Source: Mycocentrospora acerina
Taxonomy: Eukaryota > Ascomycota > Dothideomycetes > Pleosporales
DNA: 64,000 nucleotides
Direction of reading: 5' to 3'
NCBI GenBank assembly: GCA_022701365.1
Contig: JAKUHH010000084.1
Location: 620,001-684,000, forward strand
How positions within the stretch are numbered: position 1 is the first letter of the stretch; every line of letters begins with the position of its first letter. The notes below the pieces were generated by a model, which did not search any database, had not been told where the DNA came from, and saw nothing but the letters and a program-made list of their open reading frames with translations. The translations under genes and the position numbers were made by a program. Positions 11,901-22,670 of this stretch are shown piece after piece.

Positions 11901-12305
11901 CCACCATCACGCGGATTGCACCGTGACAGGGTATACCGGCCGACGAACTCTCTCCGTGATCCACTGTGCTAGACTCCCTCTAGCAGAAGCCGATCTTCAA
12001 ATAATCGGGTCGTATTACCGGGATTGGATGACGCCAAACGGCGAGACCATGCTCTGTCGCCGCCGAGCGAACTCTTATCTTTTTGGTGCGGGATGCCACA
12101 GATACACTTCGCAGCCCTTGTAGGCCTAATTGATCTGTGACCTGCAACACGAATAGTTAAAGGAGACGGCCATCCTCCACCTTGAGTGTTGAAGCTTGTC
12201 GCCGATCATCTTCAACACCAACACAACACTCCTTCCTTCCACCCCTGGAGAGGACCACTCGGTCACTGGACATTCTCCTCGCACCTAGGAAGACTCTTCA
12301 TCAAA
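5907..12305. other. 6.4-kb gene-poor region
   Basis: No open frame here reaches a recognisable domain; all are under about 175 codons and overlap on several frames. I saw no transposase, reverse transcriptase or tRNA signature. Canonical splice signals on the minus strand between 9146 and 8396 can be joined into a 95-residue model (see findings), but it has no homologue I know. The last few hundred bases form the promoter of the purine permease, including a GATA motif at 12074-12080. Base composition looks moderate, not strongly AT-rich. Confidence 0.5.
12074..12080 (-). promoter_or_regulatory. GATA-factor site (AGATAAG) upstream of the purine permease
   Basis: The plus strand reads CTTATCT, giving AGATAAG on the minus strand, about 226 bp before the permease start. 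AreA-type GATA factors bind HGATAR and control nitrogen-regulated purine transporters in Aspergillus; a single site can also occur by chance. I did not find a perfect UaY site (TCGG-N6-CCGA). Confidence 0.35.
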
Positions 12306-14505
12306 ATGTCGGGTTGGGTTCACAACACCAATGCGGCGGTCGCGCGCTCCTTTGTGGGCAAGTACTTTCGCCTCGAGGGATCTGGCCATGTACGCACATT
12401 CGTCTCACCACATTCGAGATGGACATTAACGGATTCTGCAGCCCAAAGAGCGAAAGGGGAGCTACTTCTTCACTGAATTTCGCGCGGGATTGGCCACATT
12501 CTTCGCCATGGCCTACATCATTTCCGTCAATTGTATGCTTCAATGTTCGACTCGAAGGGTTTAATGCTAACGTCTAGCCAGCGTCTATTCTATCTGACAG
12601 TGGTGGCACATGTGTCTGCCCTGCGGAGAGCATGGCGGATTTGTGCGCCACAAATACAGAGTACCTCATCTGCAAGGAACTTATCAAGCGAGATCTCGTT
12701 ACCGCAACAGCCGCCATCTCTGCCTTGACATCTTTCTGCATGGGACTGTTTGCCAACATGCCTATTGCTCTTGCTCCTGGAATGGGTCTCAACGCCTACT
12801 TTGCTTACACGGTCGTCGGTTTCAACGGATCTGGTAAGTCGAGTTGCACCACGCACCCCTCCTGCATCTTCGCGTAACCTCGTGCGGGTTGCACGTCGAT
12901 CATCTCTTAGGGCTGCAGTTTGCAACCTGGTTTCTTTGTTACACCAGGGTACCTTTAACTTGCTTCTTGCTAATTACTTTTCCAGGCATGGTCCCGTACG
13001 AGGTTGCACTTACTGCTGTTTTTGTCGAAGGCTTCGTCTTCGTCGGCCTTACGATTCTTGGTATCCGACAATGGCTAGCGAGGTGAGTAGTGCTTGCTTT
13101 CGAGTCGTCTCTCCCAAATTGCACTGCTACCCTGCGCCGGGGTTTTCCATATCCCAGGCTGGTTAGACAGTTGCACATGTCACCAAATTGACGCCCTCGA
13201 CGCCACTATCACATTCATAACATGAATACTGACTTGCTATTATAGAGCTATTCCGGCTAGTATTAAGCTTGCAACAGGTGTCGGCATCGGTCTCTACCTC
13301 ACAATCATCGGTCTTTCTTACTCTGCCGGACTTGGTCTCATCACTGGTGCGCAATCGACTCCCCTAGAGCTTGCCGGATGTCAAGCTCAGTACAAGGACG
13401 AGTTTGGCGTCTGCCCAGGAGGCCACAAGATGAGGAACCCGACTGTGTGGATTGGCATCTTCTGCGGCGGTATTCTGACTGTTATGCTCATGATGTACCG
13501 CGTCAAGGGTGCAATCATTTTTGGTATCCTCCTCGTTTCCGCCATCTCCTGGCCCCGTCCCACCGATGTCACCTACTTCCCGTACACTCCGCTCGGCAAC
13601 TCCTCTTTCGATTTCTTCAAGAAGGTTGTCACATTCCATCCGATTCAGAAGGTCTTGGTTGCACAGCAATGGGACGTGTCCAAGCACGCCGGCCAATTCG
13701 GACTGGCTTTCATCACATTCCTTTACGTCGACATTCTTGACTGTGAGTGCATGGAAAGTCTCATTCTGAAACTCGACTAATAGACCTAGGCACTGGTACC
13801 ATGTACTCTATGGCACGCTACTGTGGAGCCATTGATGAGCGCACCCAGGATTTCGAGAACTCGTCCATTGCCTACACCGTCGACGCAATGGGTGTTACCA
13901 TTGGCAGTCTCTTCGGCTGCTCGCCCGTCACCGCGTACATTGAGTCTGGTGCAGGTATTTCTGAAGGCGGCAAGACTGGTCTCACCGCCATGTTCACTGG
14001 CTTGTGCTTTTTCATCGCCATCTTCTTCGCACCAATCTTCGCTTCGATTCCTCCATGGGCTACTGGCAGCACGCTGATCATTGTCGGCTCCCTCATGGCG
14101 CAGTCATCCAAGGACATCAACTGGCGCTACATGGGTGACGCTATCCCTGCCTTCCTCACCATTGCCATTATGCCCTTTACCTACTCGATCGCCTACGGTT
14201 TGATTGCTGGTATTGTGTCGTACATTCTCATCAACATGCTTGTCTTCATCATCGAGAAGGCCTCGGGCGGCCGCATTGTCCCCCCCAACAAGGACGAGAA
14301 GGAGCACTGGACATGGCGCCTTCCCGGTGGTATCCTGCCTCCGTGGGTGAAGAGGATCGCTAGCGGAAAGAAGGACTTTTGGAAGCGTGAGGAGGAGATG
14401 GACGGTGTCAATGCGCCTCACGCCGGAGAAGTGAGCGAAAACAGCTCTGCCCACGCGCCTGACAAGGAGTACGTCACGGACAAGCCAGCTGTCAAGAGCG
14501 CTTAG
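12306..14505 (+). CDS. azgA: AzgA-type purine (hypoxanthine/adenine/guanine) permease, 6 exons
   Basis: Exons 12306-12389, 12442-12532, 12582-12833, 12986-13082, 13246-13742 and 13790-14505 give 578 residues with all phases closed. The product is a NAT/NCS2-fold membrane transporter of the AzgA family: TEFRAGLATFFAMAYIISVN near the N terminus, then NMPIALAPGMGLNAYFAY, and SSIAYTVDAMGVTIGSLFGC and SPVTAYIESGAG in the second repeat, all AzgA hallmarks. It has about 12-14 hydrophobic segments and a hydrophilic C-terminal tail of roughly 70 residues rich in Glu and Lys. It should import purine bases by proton symport across the plasma membrane. The NAT signature of xanthine/uric acid carriers is absent, which separates it from UapA/UapC. 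Intron 3 (152 bp) is longer than its neighbours and could hide an alternative acceptor. Confidence 0.93.
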
Positions 14506-15578
14506 ATGATTTGTTGCAGCGCCTGAATTGCGGCAGAAGCAGTCGCGTGCTTGAATGCGTTGACAGCGTTTTGTTAGCAGCGTTAGCGTTTTTTTGTTTC
14601 GATGTTTGATATTCATATTGTTGGTGTGGGGCTAGCTTGCAGCTCGTGTCTCCTAAGGAGACGACGAGCCTCGATGTTGCAGGCTTGGGGTTCTAAAAAT
14701 TTGGATGCTATTGGATATATACCCTCACTTGTAGTTTCAGTAGACGATCAATACCATGATCAACACAACCACATGAGTTTCTTCTGCCGCGTTACACTCT
14801 GTTTTTTTTGCATCGCGATCTACACAAGCCTATCACTCGCATACTGAAACCACCGGATCGAGCAGCGCAAAGTCTCTCCCTCTGCCGGGCGAACCTAGCT
14901 TGCAGATGCGCCAAGTTTGCAGCGCCCATGGATGCACGACATGTAGAAAAGCAAGCACGTTCCAGCCCACCTGAACCAAACCTTTAGAAGCGACTCGTTC
15001 TCTCGGTAGTCGGAATCGGCGGTCGAGGGCATTTTGTCGGCGCAGAAAGATGCCGGCGGGACGCATGTGCAGCACCGCACCTCGGCCTTGGCCCCTCCAC
15101 AGCACATCCCACATGACATCGGGATGTTTTAGACTGATGACTATTGCGACTGACTTGCTGTGCACTCTGGCCCATTCCCACCGCACTCAACTTCTCCTCT
15201 CGCGCCAATCTTTGCAAGCACCTCTCTCTCTCTTTTTCTCTCCATACTCACCCACGGCTCCCTTCCATCCCTATCCGAGAGTCCAGCGATTAGATATCCA
15301 AGTGGACCCCGTCCGGCCTCGGCTTACAAAGGCTACGACCAGGCCGTTTTATAAGCATTTGCAATTCGCGGGCCTACTCCGCGACTACCACGCGACACAC
15401 GCCGGCGGTCCCAAGGATCTTTGGAGAGCGGAAGTACTTGATCTGGACAGCTGTTCGCGGAAAGACAAGGACACATTACATTGCGCCGCCATTCATTGAA
15501 ACTTTGGCATTTAGCATCGCGTTGCGTTCCACCACATTTGCATCCCACCACCACACCGCATCCCACCACACATCAGCC
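14506..15578. other. Intergenic region between the purine permease and RIB3
   Basis: It contains the permease 3' UTR and the RIB3 promoter/5' UTR. The latter becomes CA-rich (CCACCACACC units) just before the start at 15579. Overlapping short frames at 14833-15217 are not convincing. Confidence 0.6.
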
Positions 15579-16388
15579 ATGCCCGCAGAAACCAACGGCA
15601 ACGGCAACGGCGTCGTCAATGGCCACACAACCTCGTCGCTCGCAAACCCCACACCTGCACATTCCGCCTTTGCGCCGATACCAGACGTCATAAAAGCATT
15701 TGGTACTTGCCCTCGCCGCATTCCTTCCTCTCTCCCACCCCCACTACTAACTTAAACTCCCCCTCCAGCAAACGATGAATTCGTCATTGTCCTCGACTCG
15801 CCCTCGCGCGAAAACGAAGGCGACCTGATCATCGCCGCCTCGGCGCTCACCCCCGAAAAAGCCTCCTTCATGATCCGCTACTCATCCGGGTACCTCTGCG
15901 CGCCGCTCCCCGTCTCCCTCGCCGCGGCGCTGCACCTCCCGCAAATGGTGACGGACAATGCCGACCCCAACCAGACGGCCTACGCCGTCACCATTGACGC
16001 CGCGCACCCCTCCATCTCGACGGGCATCTCCGCCCACGACCGCAGCCTCACGTGTCGCATGCTGGCCGATCCGGCCGCAAAGCCAAGCCACTTCCGGCGG
16101 CCGGGCCATTTGCTTCCTCTGCAGGCGCGCGAGGGCGGCGTCCGTGTCCGGAGAGGCCACACCGAGGCGGCGGTCGATCTGTGCCGGTTGGCGGGGAAGC
16201 AGCCCGTGGGCGTGATTTGCGAAATGATTACCGACGGGGAGGAGGTCCCGGGGAAGACGGAGTTGAGCGGTGGGGGTATGATGCGCACAGAGGAGTGCTT
16301 GGCGTTTGGGAAGAAGTGGGGGATTAAAGTGTGCACAATTGAGGATCTGGTGGCGTGGATTGAGGAGAATGAGGGCAAGTTGAGTTGA
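15579..16388 (+). CDS. RIB3: 3,4-dihydroxy-2-butanone-4-phosphate synthase, 2 exons
   Basis: Exons 15579-15702 and 15769-16388 give 247 residues. The enzyme converts ribulose 5-phosphate to dihydroxybutanone phosphate plus formate, supplying the four-carbon unit of riboflavin. Family motifs are complete: the acidic metal/substrate loop SRENEGDLIIAA after residue 50, TGISAHDRSLTCRMLAD in the middle, FRRPGHLLPL, and the HTEAAVDLCRLAG segment near residue 185. The first 30 residues are a low-complexity Asn/Gly/Thr leader not seen in bacterial RibB. It is a stand-alone synthase with no GTP cyclohydrolase II domain, as in other fungi. Confidence 0.95.
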
Positions 16389-16499
16389 GCTAGGAATGAG
16401 TGGTGGTGGTGATGATGGACAAGGGAAATGAAAGAGAGGGGGAAGTGGACAGATAAATATATGTATGTATAGACGCGGATGAGAGACAAGGACAGAGAC

Positions 16500-16555
16500 A
16501 GTGTGTGTGTGAGAGAGAGGGAGAGAGAGAGAGAAAAGGAGAAAGAGACGAGCGA
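16500..16555. repeat. (GT)n/(GA)n microsatellite
   Basis: A short GT run is followed by about 45 bases of GA-rich tract. Confidence 0.9.
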
Positions 16556-16610
16556 CTCTTTTGTATAAAATCCTCTCTGTAAACAGAAAAGAAGACCACA
16601 AGAAGAAAAC

Positions 16611-16637
16611 ACCACCACCACCACCACCACCACCACC
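16611..16637. repeat. (ACC)n trinucleotide repeat
   Basis: About nine uninterrupted ACC/CCA units. Confidence 0.95.
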
Positions 16638-16799
16638 TGAAAAGGGACTTGAGAATTTTTGTACTTTAAAAAAAAAAGAAGAGCCAAGATGTATAATTTT
16701 TTTTTCTTGATCGCACAGTATCAAGATATTCTCATCTCATCTCATATCATCTCACTTCATCCTATCCCATACCATCCCATCTCTTCGGACGAATGCAAT

Positions 16800-16801
<2 letters not shown>

Positions 16802-16835
<34 letters not shown>
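16802..16835. repeat. (AATC)n tetranucleotide repeat
   Basis: About eight perfect units. Confidence 0.95.
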
Positions 16836-16904
16836 CTTGAACAAGTATTTTTTGCGGAAAAAAACAGGAAAACACCGTTTGAATATGCCACCCACCAGAC
16901 CCAT

Positions 16905-16976
16905 CCAGTCCAATCCAATCCAATCCACTCCACTCCAATCCAATCCAACCCAATCCAACCCAGTCCAGTCCAGTCT
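16905..16976. repeat. Degenerate CCAAT/CCACT/CCAGT pentamer array
   Basis: About fourteen pentamer units with variation at the fourth base. Confidence 0.9.
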
Positions 16977-17321
16977 AGCCCAGACCAAATCAGGCAAGCA
17001 AAAAAAAAGTAGAGAAGGGGGGAGGGGGAATCACGACAAACGAAAGAAAAGCCCGCCCATTGCCTCGACACGCCATGTGCTCCTCCTCCTCTACCATCAC
17101 CATCACCACCACCACCTCCTCTTCCTCCAAATGAGAACGCCGTGTAGAATGCTCAGTGTGTGACCTACGAGCACGTTGCAAAATCTGTGCAACATGACAT
17201 GACATGAAATGATGCCATCTGACGTCAGTCGTGAAACCACCCACGCAATCAAACTGCGTTGTAATATAAAATTAAAAAAAAAAGTCCGTGTCTACCAGAG
17301 GCCAGAGAAGTGTCGGTACTT

Positions 17322-20130
17322 TTACTGCGGCGCCGGTCTTCCAATGCCCTGTTTTGCCTATCCATAATGTTAGTTTTTTCTTCATCGCACATTTTTTTTT
17401 CAAGTGTCCTCGATCAACTCACCTTCATCATCTCAATCCTCTGCTTGAGGTTCTGCGTCACCTCGGCCGCACGCTTCCAACTCTCCGCCCCGGAAGCTCC
17501 TTGCGAACTGCCAATCCGTCTTGGAGCAGCACCGCCCTCTGCTGGACTAGCACGGTCGCTGCTTCTCGACGATAGCGATGGTTTGGCAGATGCATCTGTA
17601 CGAAGAGGACTCAGCTTCCCACTCATGTGCGTGCTGGAGCGGCGGGAGAAGCCATCATAGTTCTCCTTACCGTCACTGTCTGGGCTCAGTAGTGGGCTTA
17701 GCGCTCCGTTGGAAAAGTTCCTATCGTTTCTAGCGTACTGGCTATGTGATGCGCTTCCGTTGTTGCTGTTGCTGTCCGAGTAGATCTGATCGGCTAGGTC
17801 TGCAGGCGGTGGCGATGTGGCGCGGACCTGGCGACTGAGTTCGCGCTTCAGGCGGTCAACTTCGCGGCGCTGGTTTTGTACGGTTTGTTCTGCTGCTTCA
17901 TAGTCGGAGCGAGCACGGACCAGCTGGGTTTCCTTTGCTTTGATCGATAGCACATCGCGTGTGTGGTCTTCAATGAGCTGAGCGTTCTGGTTTTGCAGTT
18001 CATATATCTGCGAGGTGAGCTTTGTCCGCTCACTGCGCAAGTCTTCGGCCTGGCGTCGGACCCGCTCCACTTCTGCTCGAAGCTCTTCAAGCTCTGCTCG
18101 TTCCACCAAGCCAAGTCCAGAAGGAGCTTGTGATATAGCAGGTGCGGCAGCAGGCTCAGCGGCAGGCTTTCCCAAAGGGCGTCCTGCAAGACCTCGTCCA
18201 GCTCCAAGTCTTGGCTGTGGAGGAGGTGCCTCTTCTTCTTCTTCTTCTGGCGGTGGTGATGCGGCTGGTCGTCTTGGTGAAGCGGGAGGAGCGCCAGGCT
18301 TTCTCAACCCGCCTAATCTTGGGCCTGCGAGCCCCGACTTTGGAGGGCCCAGCTTTGAGACGCCTGGCCTCGACGTCGGCTTTGGTGCGAGAGGTGCTGT
18401 AGGCTCATCCTCTAGTATTAGTGGTGGTGATGGCGCACGTGCTGGGGCTGGCTTCTTTGCGACGGGTCGCTTGCCTAGAATCTTCTTCTTTGCGGCTGCT
18501 GGCGGAGGTGCTGCGGGCTTGGGAGGTGCTACAGCTTTGGGCTTGTATTTGGATTTGACTTCAGCGGATTCAAAGTACTCCTTGATCTTGGTCTTTCGTA
18601 TCTCGTCAAGGCCATCGAGATGGGCATTCATGATGCGGTCTCCCATGATTTTCCATAGCGTACCAAGTACTTCAGCACCGGCAGATCGTTGTACCTCTTG
18701 CGACTCGGTAAGCTGTTTGATCGCACACTCGGCTATCGCCTTGGCCTGCTCCGGTGTAGGGGCGTCGCGGGAAACTTTTAGACATCGAATGAGGAACCTT
18801 GTCGACTCGAGCTTGACTTGCGGGTTCTTGTGCTTCAAGAACTCTAGGATTTCCTCCAAACAGTCTTGGAAGCTGGCAGAGGCGAATGATGCATCAAGGG
18901 CAGCTCCAATTGCGTCGGTGACGGACTGTTTCTTCTCCTTTAGTCGTTCCATCATGGCATTCATAATGTCTTTGCGGTATCTGCCAAAGCTCTTCTTGAG
19001 ACCTGTTGCGAGCAGCTCGACACAGTTGGCAGCGGTTGATACGACGGCAACGTTGGCATCTTTCATGGACTTTGCAAAACCGCGAATCAAGTCGTCGAAT
19101 GGTCCTTCGGCAATCCTGGGGTGGTTTAGCGCTCTTTGAGTCTCTTCGAGAACCTCCTTCCTGTCCTTCCACTTGGACGAGCCGAGCCGCTCATTGTAGT
19201 CTTTGGGAATGTTGGGGAACACGTCAACAGCCACGTATTCAGGCTCGAGGTCAATGGCAACTTCCTCCTCGTCCTCTTCCTCCTCTACCGCTGGCGCGGC
19301 AGCTGCGCGCTCTTTTGCGGCTTGCTGAGAGCGGAGCAGGCGCTCTTGCTTTGGTGGGGGGTCGTCTTTGACCTTTTCAAACAGCTTGTCGAGGTCCGTC
19401 TGCTGGACGGGCTTGAGGTCGTTCCAAAAGAGGGGCTTCATGGCATCCTTGAGCCAGCGGTAGAACTCGACAGTCAATTCCTGGGCCTTGGCTCGGACGT
19501 TTTTATCGGCGTGGCCGTAGCTCTTGGTAAGGGTCTTGAGGACTGGCTTGGGGTCGACCGTCTTGCAGCCAAAGGCATGGTAGATTTGGGTCAGGGCGTC
19601 CATGGTGGCAGCGATGACTTTTGGCTGCTTGTGGGAGAGGAGAGGAAGGAGCTCCTCGATGACGGGTTCAGGCTTGTCTGTTTCAATGTACAGCATCAGC
19701 GACTCGAGAGCCTTTTGCTTGGCAGCTGGCCTGGTGGAAGGGAGGCCCTTTTCTGCAATGGTCGCAATGGTGATTTGGCGGGTGCTGAAGCGTGGATTTT
19801 GATTAGCAGGTGAAGGAGGGAGTGAATAAGTGAAGGAGCGAAGGAGTGAATGCATTCTTACCGTGTGCAGCCCTGCTGGCCCGAGGCTTCCAAAAAGGCG
19901 CATAGTGCAGCCAGCCCCTCCTGCTGGGCGGCGACGTTGGAGTCGCCGACGACGCCCTTCCAGATGCTCGCGTCGCTGATGAACTGGCGCACAATGGGGT
20001 CTGACTCGCTGGCGGCGAGGTTGAATTCCTTGGTGGCAGCCTCGTAGGCCTCCTTCCGCACCTTCCAGTTCTTGTGGATGAAGCGGTCGGGGAGCGGCAG
20101 GGCGCTGAAGTCTTCCTCCTGGTCCGCCAT
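17322..20130 (-). CDS. STU2: TOG-domain microtubule polymerase, Stu2/Alp14/XMAP215 family, 3 exons
   Basis: Exons 20130-19862, 19784-17423 and a predicted last exon 17357-17322 give 888 residues. Two TOG arrays of HEAT-like repeats lie at about 1-230 and 280-510 (conserved pieces include HKNWKVRKEAYEAA and LGSSKWKDRKEVLEE). A basic Pro/Ala/Lys-rich linker follows, then a coiled coil (about 660-760) and a Ser-rich tail ending in a conserved-looking helix. Two TOG domains plus a dimerising coiled coil is the yeast/fungal form. The protein adds tubulin at plus ends and works at kinetochores and spindle poles. The open frame ends at 17414 as KVS-stop, but AAG is followed by GTGAGT, and a CTAAC branch point and TAG acceptor lead to a 36-base exon coding AKQGIGRPAPQ; I prefer that end. 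The start is head to head with nudF. Confidence 0.9.
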
Positions 20131-20150
20131 GGCGCGCCGTGTGTGGCGTG

Positions 20151-20177
20151 AGGGCGAGGGCGAGGGCGAGGGTGAGG
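20151..20177. repeat. (GGGCGA)n hexamer repeat in the Stu2 5' region
   Basis: Four to five units, 20 to 50 bases upstream of the Stu2 start codon on its own strand, so likely in the 5' UTR. Confidence 0.85.
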
Positions 20178-20674
20178 GCTGCGGGGGCTGTGTGGGCTGG
20201 AGTGCGGGGTGTGTTGTTGACAAGGGGCCAACAGGCTGCGGGGCAGTTAGTGGGCGTGTCTTGGAGGGTTTGTGTGTCTGTGGGCGTGGTTCCTGGACGG
20301 ATGCACGAGGCACAGGGCGCAAGGCGCAAGACACCAGCCACAAGCCACAGGACAAAAGGCAAGCGGGCACCTACGGGATGCCGTCGCAACCAACAAAGCG
20401 TGCTTCAGGCGTCGACAGAGCTCTGTTGCAGGCGGGCAGAGCCGGGGGCGGGCGTGCGCGTGGTGGCGGCGGTGCAGGAAAAAGCGTCGTGGTGGTGTTG
20501 GCGGTGGTGGCAGTCGAGCGTGTGTATTATTTGCCCATGTTGGGCCGTCATATTTGTTGTTGTCACCCTGGCGACAGCGACAGCAACAGCAGCAGCCCTC
20601 CACCAACGATCACCCTCGTGCCCCGAGACACACCGAGACATAGCGGGACACACATATACATTGACAGACACATC

Positions 20675-20714
<40 letters not shown>

Positions 20715-20724
20715 CATATATATA
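20675..20724. repeat. Compound (CA)n(TA)n microsatellite
   Basis: About twelve CA units pass directly into about twelve TA units with one interruption. Confidence 0.95.
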
Positions 20725-20918
20725 GACACCCACGGCCTGCCTCTGCCCTGTGCCCGTCCACCCAACCCAGTCGCTCACCGCAAATCCCCGCAACCACCCC
20801 GCCAAGACATCGCCAGCACGCGAACAGTCGACCCTCGCACCCCCCGCGAGCCTGAGCTGCTGGCCTCGGTGCATGGTAGTCGCCCGCGCCCATTGCCTGT
20901 GAGCCGGCCCACGTCGCC

Positions 20919-22567
20919 ATGAGCGCGATTCTTACCGACCGACAGGCAGAGGAGCTGTGAGTCGTCTCTGTTTCCTTGTCACTCCCACCTACACTCCTAC
21001 CTACACTTCCCTCCTGCACTGGCACCTGCACTGGCACCTGCACTGGCACTTGTACTGGCACCTGCACTTCCACTTACACTTCCACCTACACTCCCACCTA
21101 CACTTCCCACCCACACTCTCACCTACACTTTCCACCCACACTAACCCCCCACTCCCACCCCCAGACACAAGGCCATCATCGCATACCTGGGCGTCATCGG
21201 CGCCCCAGACACGGCCGCTGCCTTTCGCCAAGAGGCCCACATCCCGCCCACCTTTGACGATGCGACGCGCAAAAAGTACGAGGGCCTGCTCGAGAAGAAG
21301 TGGACCAGCGTAGTCCGCCTGCAGAAAAAGGTAGCTGCCGCGCCCGCCCACACGCCCTCGGCTGCACATTGCTTATGCCCCCCCGCAGGTGCTGGAGCTC
21401 GAGCAGCGCAACCAGAGCCTCCAGGCAGAGCTCGACTCGACCACACCCACCTCGCTCGTCCGCCGCAACCAAGATCCCACCAGCTGGCTGCCGCGCGCCC
21501 CCGCACGCCACAACCTGCAGTCCCACCGCTCGCCCGTCACCTGCGTCGCCTTCCACCCCGTCTTCTCCTCGCTGGCCTCGGGCTCTGAAGACACCACCAT
21601 CAAGATCTGGGACTGGGAGCTGGGCGAGCTCGAGCGCACAGTCAAGGGCCACACCAAGGGCGTCCTGGACGTCGACTTTGGCGGGCCTCGAGGCGGCACG
21701 CTCCTGGCTTCGTGCTCCAGCGACCTGACCATCAAACTCTGGGACCCTTCAGACGAGTACAAGAACATCCGTACCCTGCCTGGCCACGACCACTCCGTCT
21801 CTGCAATCCGCTTCGTCCCCAGCGGTGCCGCCGGCTCGCCTTCGTCTGGCAACCTGCTCGTCTCGGCCTCTCGAGACCAGACGCTGCGGATATGGGATGT
21901 CACTACAGGATACTGTGTCAAGACGATACGGGGCCATGCCGACTGGGTGCGCGACGTTGCCCCCAGTTTTGACGGACGATGGCTAGTCTCTGCAGGCAAT
22001 GACCAGACGGCACGACTATGGGACGCAAGCTCGGGCGAGGCAAAGTGCACATTCCTCGGGCACGAACACGTCGTCGAGTGTGTGACTATTGCACCGCCAG
22101 TAGCCTACGCCAATCTTGCCACGCTTGCCGGGCTGAAGAAGCCACCACCGCTTAGCAGCTCGGCAGAGTACATTGCCACCGGATCCAGAGACAAGACAAT
22201 AAAGATATGGGATGGGCGGGGCACACTGATCAAGACGCTCACAGGCCACGACAACTGGGTACGCTCGTTGGTCTTCCACCCAGGAGGCAAGTACCTCCTA
22301 TCCGTTAGCGATGACAAGACGATTCGCTGCTGGGATCTCACGCAAGAGGGCCGGTGCGTCAAAGTCGTCACGGATGCACACGGTCACTTCATCAGCTGCA
22401 TGCGATGGGCTCCCAACATGGTCAAGGATGTCCCAGCCAATGGCGAGAACGGCGCTGCCACAAACGGTGTCAACAAGAAGAAGGAAGAGGAGGCGGCCAA
22501 AGCAGGCATACGCTGTGTCATTGCAACGGGCAGCGTAGATCTTAGTGTTCGCATCTTTGCATCATGA
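20919..22567 (+). CDS. nudF: LIS1/PAC1 homologue, dynein regulator, 3 exons
   Basis: Exons 20919-20956, 21165-21330 and 21389-22567 give 460 residues, normal for fungal LIS1. Order: LisH dimerisation motif (about residues 9-41, QAEELHKAIIAYLGVIG), a short coiled coil (about 60-86), then seven WD40 blades from about residue 105 with repeated IKIWD, IKLWD, LRIWD and ARLWD endings. An insertion in the last blade is rich in Asn, Lys and Glu, as in other filamentous fungi. LIS1 binds the dynein motor with NudE and is needed for nuclear migration and hyphal growth. Intron 1 is 208 bp and is almost entirely pyrimidine-rich tandem repeat. A near-copy of the last 78 bases follows the stop. Confidence 0.95.
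21014..21064. repeat. 12-bp minisatellite within nudF intron 1
   Basis: About four copies of CTGCACTGGCAC. They are flanked on both sides by related CCTACACTTCC/CACCTACACT units that fill most of the intron. Confidence 0.9.
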
Positions 22568-22670
22568 GAAGGATGAAGAGGATGAAGAGGACGAGGCGGC
22601 CAAAGCAGGCATACCGTGCGCCATTGCAATGGGCAATGTAAATCTCAGCGTTAGCATCTTTGCATCATGA
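22490..22670 (+). repeat. Tandem duplication of the nudF 3' coding end (78 bp, two copies)
   Basis: Bases 22490-22567 (last 25 codons plus stop of nudF) recur at 22593-22670 with no indels and 12 differences. The second copy still reads to a TGA in the same register (ends SIFAS), but it is shifted one base relative to the gene and lies after its stop. Confidence 0.9.

Larger units (their letters stand above)
16389..17321. other. Convergent 3' intergenic region packed with simple repeats
   Basis: Nearly the whole gap between RIB3 and the Stu2 gene is low complexity: GT/GA runs (16500-16555), a CCA run (16611-16637), A- and T-runs, CATCT/CATCC units (16735-16785), AATC repeats (16802-16835) and CCAAT/CCAGT units (16905-16976). 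Apparent open frames here are repeat translations. Confidence 0.85.
20131..20918. promoter_or_regulatory. Shared divergent promoter region of STU2 (-) and nudF (+)
   Basis: These 788 bp separate the two starts. Next to the Stu2 ATG is a GGGCGA repeat (20151-20177); near the middle are CA and TA runs (20675-20724). No gene is supported in between. Confidence 0.7.

Noticed and set aside
12005..12020. A CGG-N9-CCG inverted motif upstream of the purine permease as a UaY site
   Set aside because: The known UaY site is TCGG-N6-CCGA; the spacing and flanks here do not match.
11605..12123. A 172-codon plus-strand frame upstream of the purine permease
   Set aside because: It overlaps a similar frame on the other strand, has no domain, and occupies the expected promoter; treated as chance.
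15882..16724. A 280-codon minus-strand frame over RIB3 and its 3' repeats
   Set aside because: Half is RIB3 antisense and half is translation of GA, CCA and A-run repeats.
16659..17163. Overlapping small frames in the RIB3-Stu2 gap
   Set aside because: They are translations of AATC and CCAAT repeats and shift frame within the arrays.
18015..19139. A 374-codon plus-strand frame opposite the Stu2 gene
   Set aside because: Antisense shadow; composition is Ser/Ala/Gly/Arg-rich and unrelated to any family, and the opposite strand encodes a clear TOG protein.
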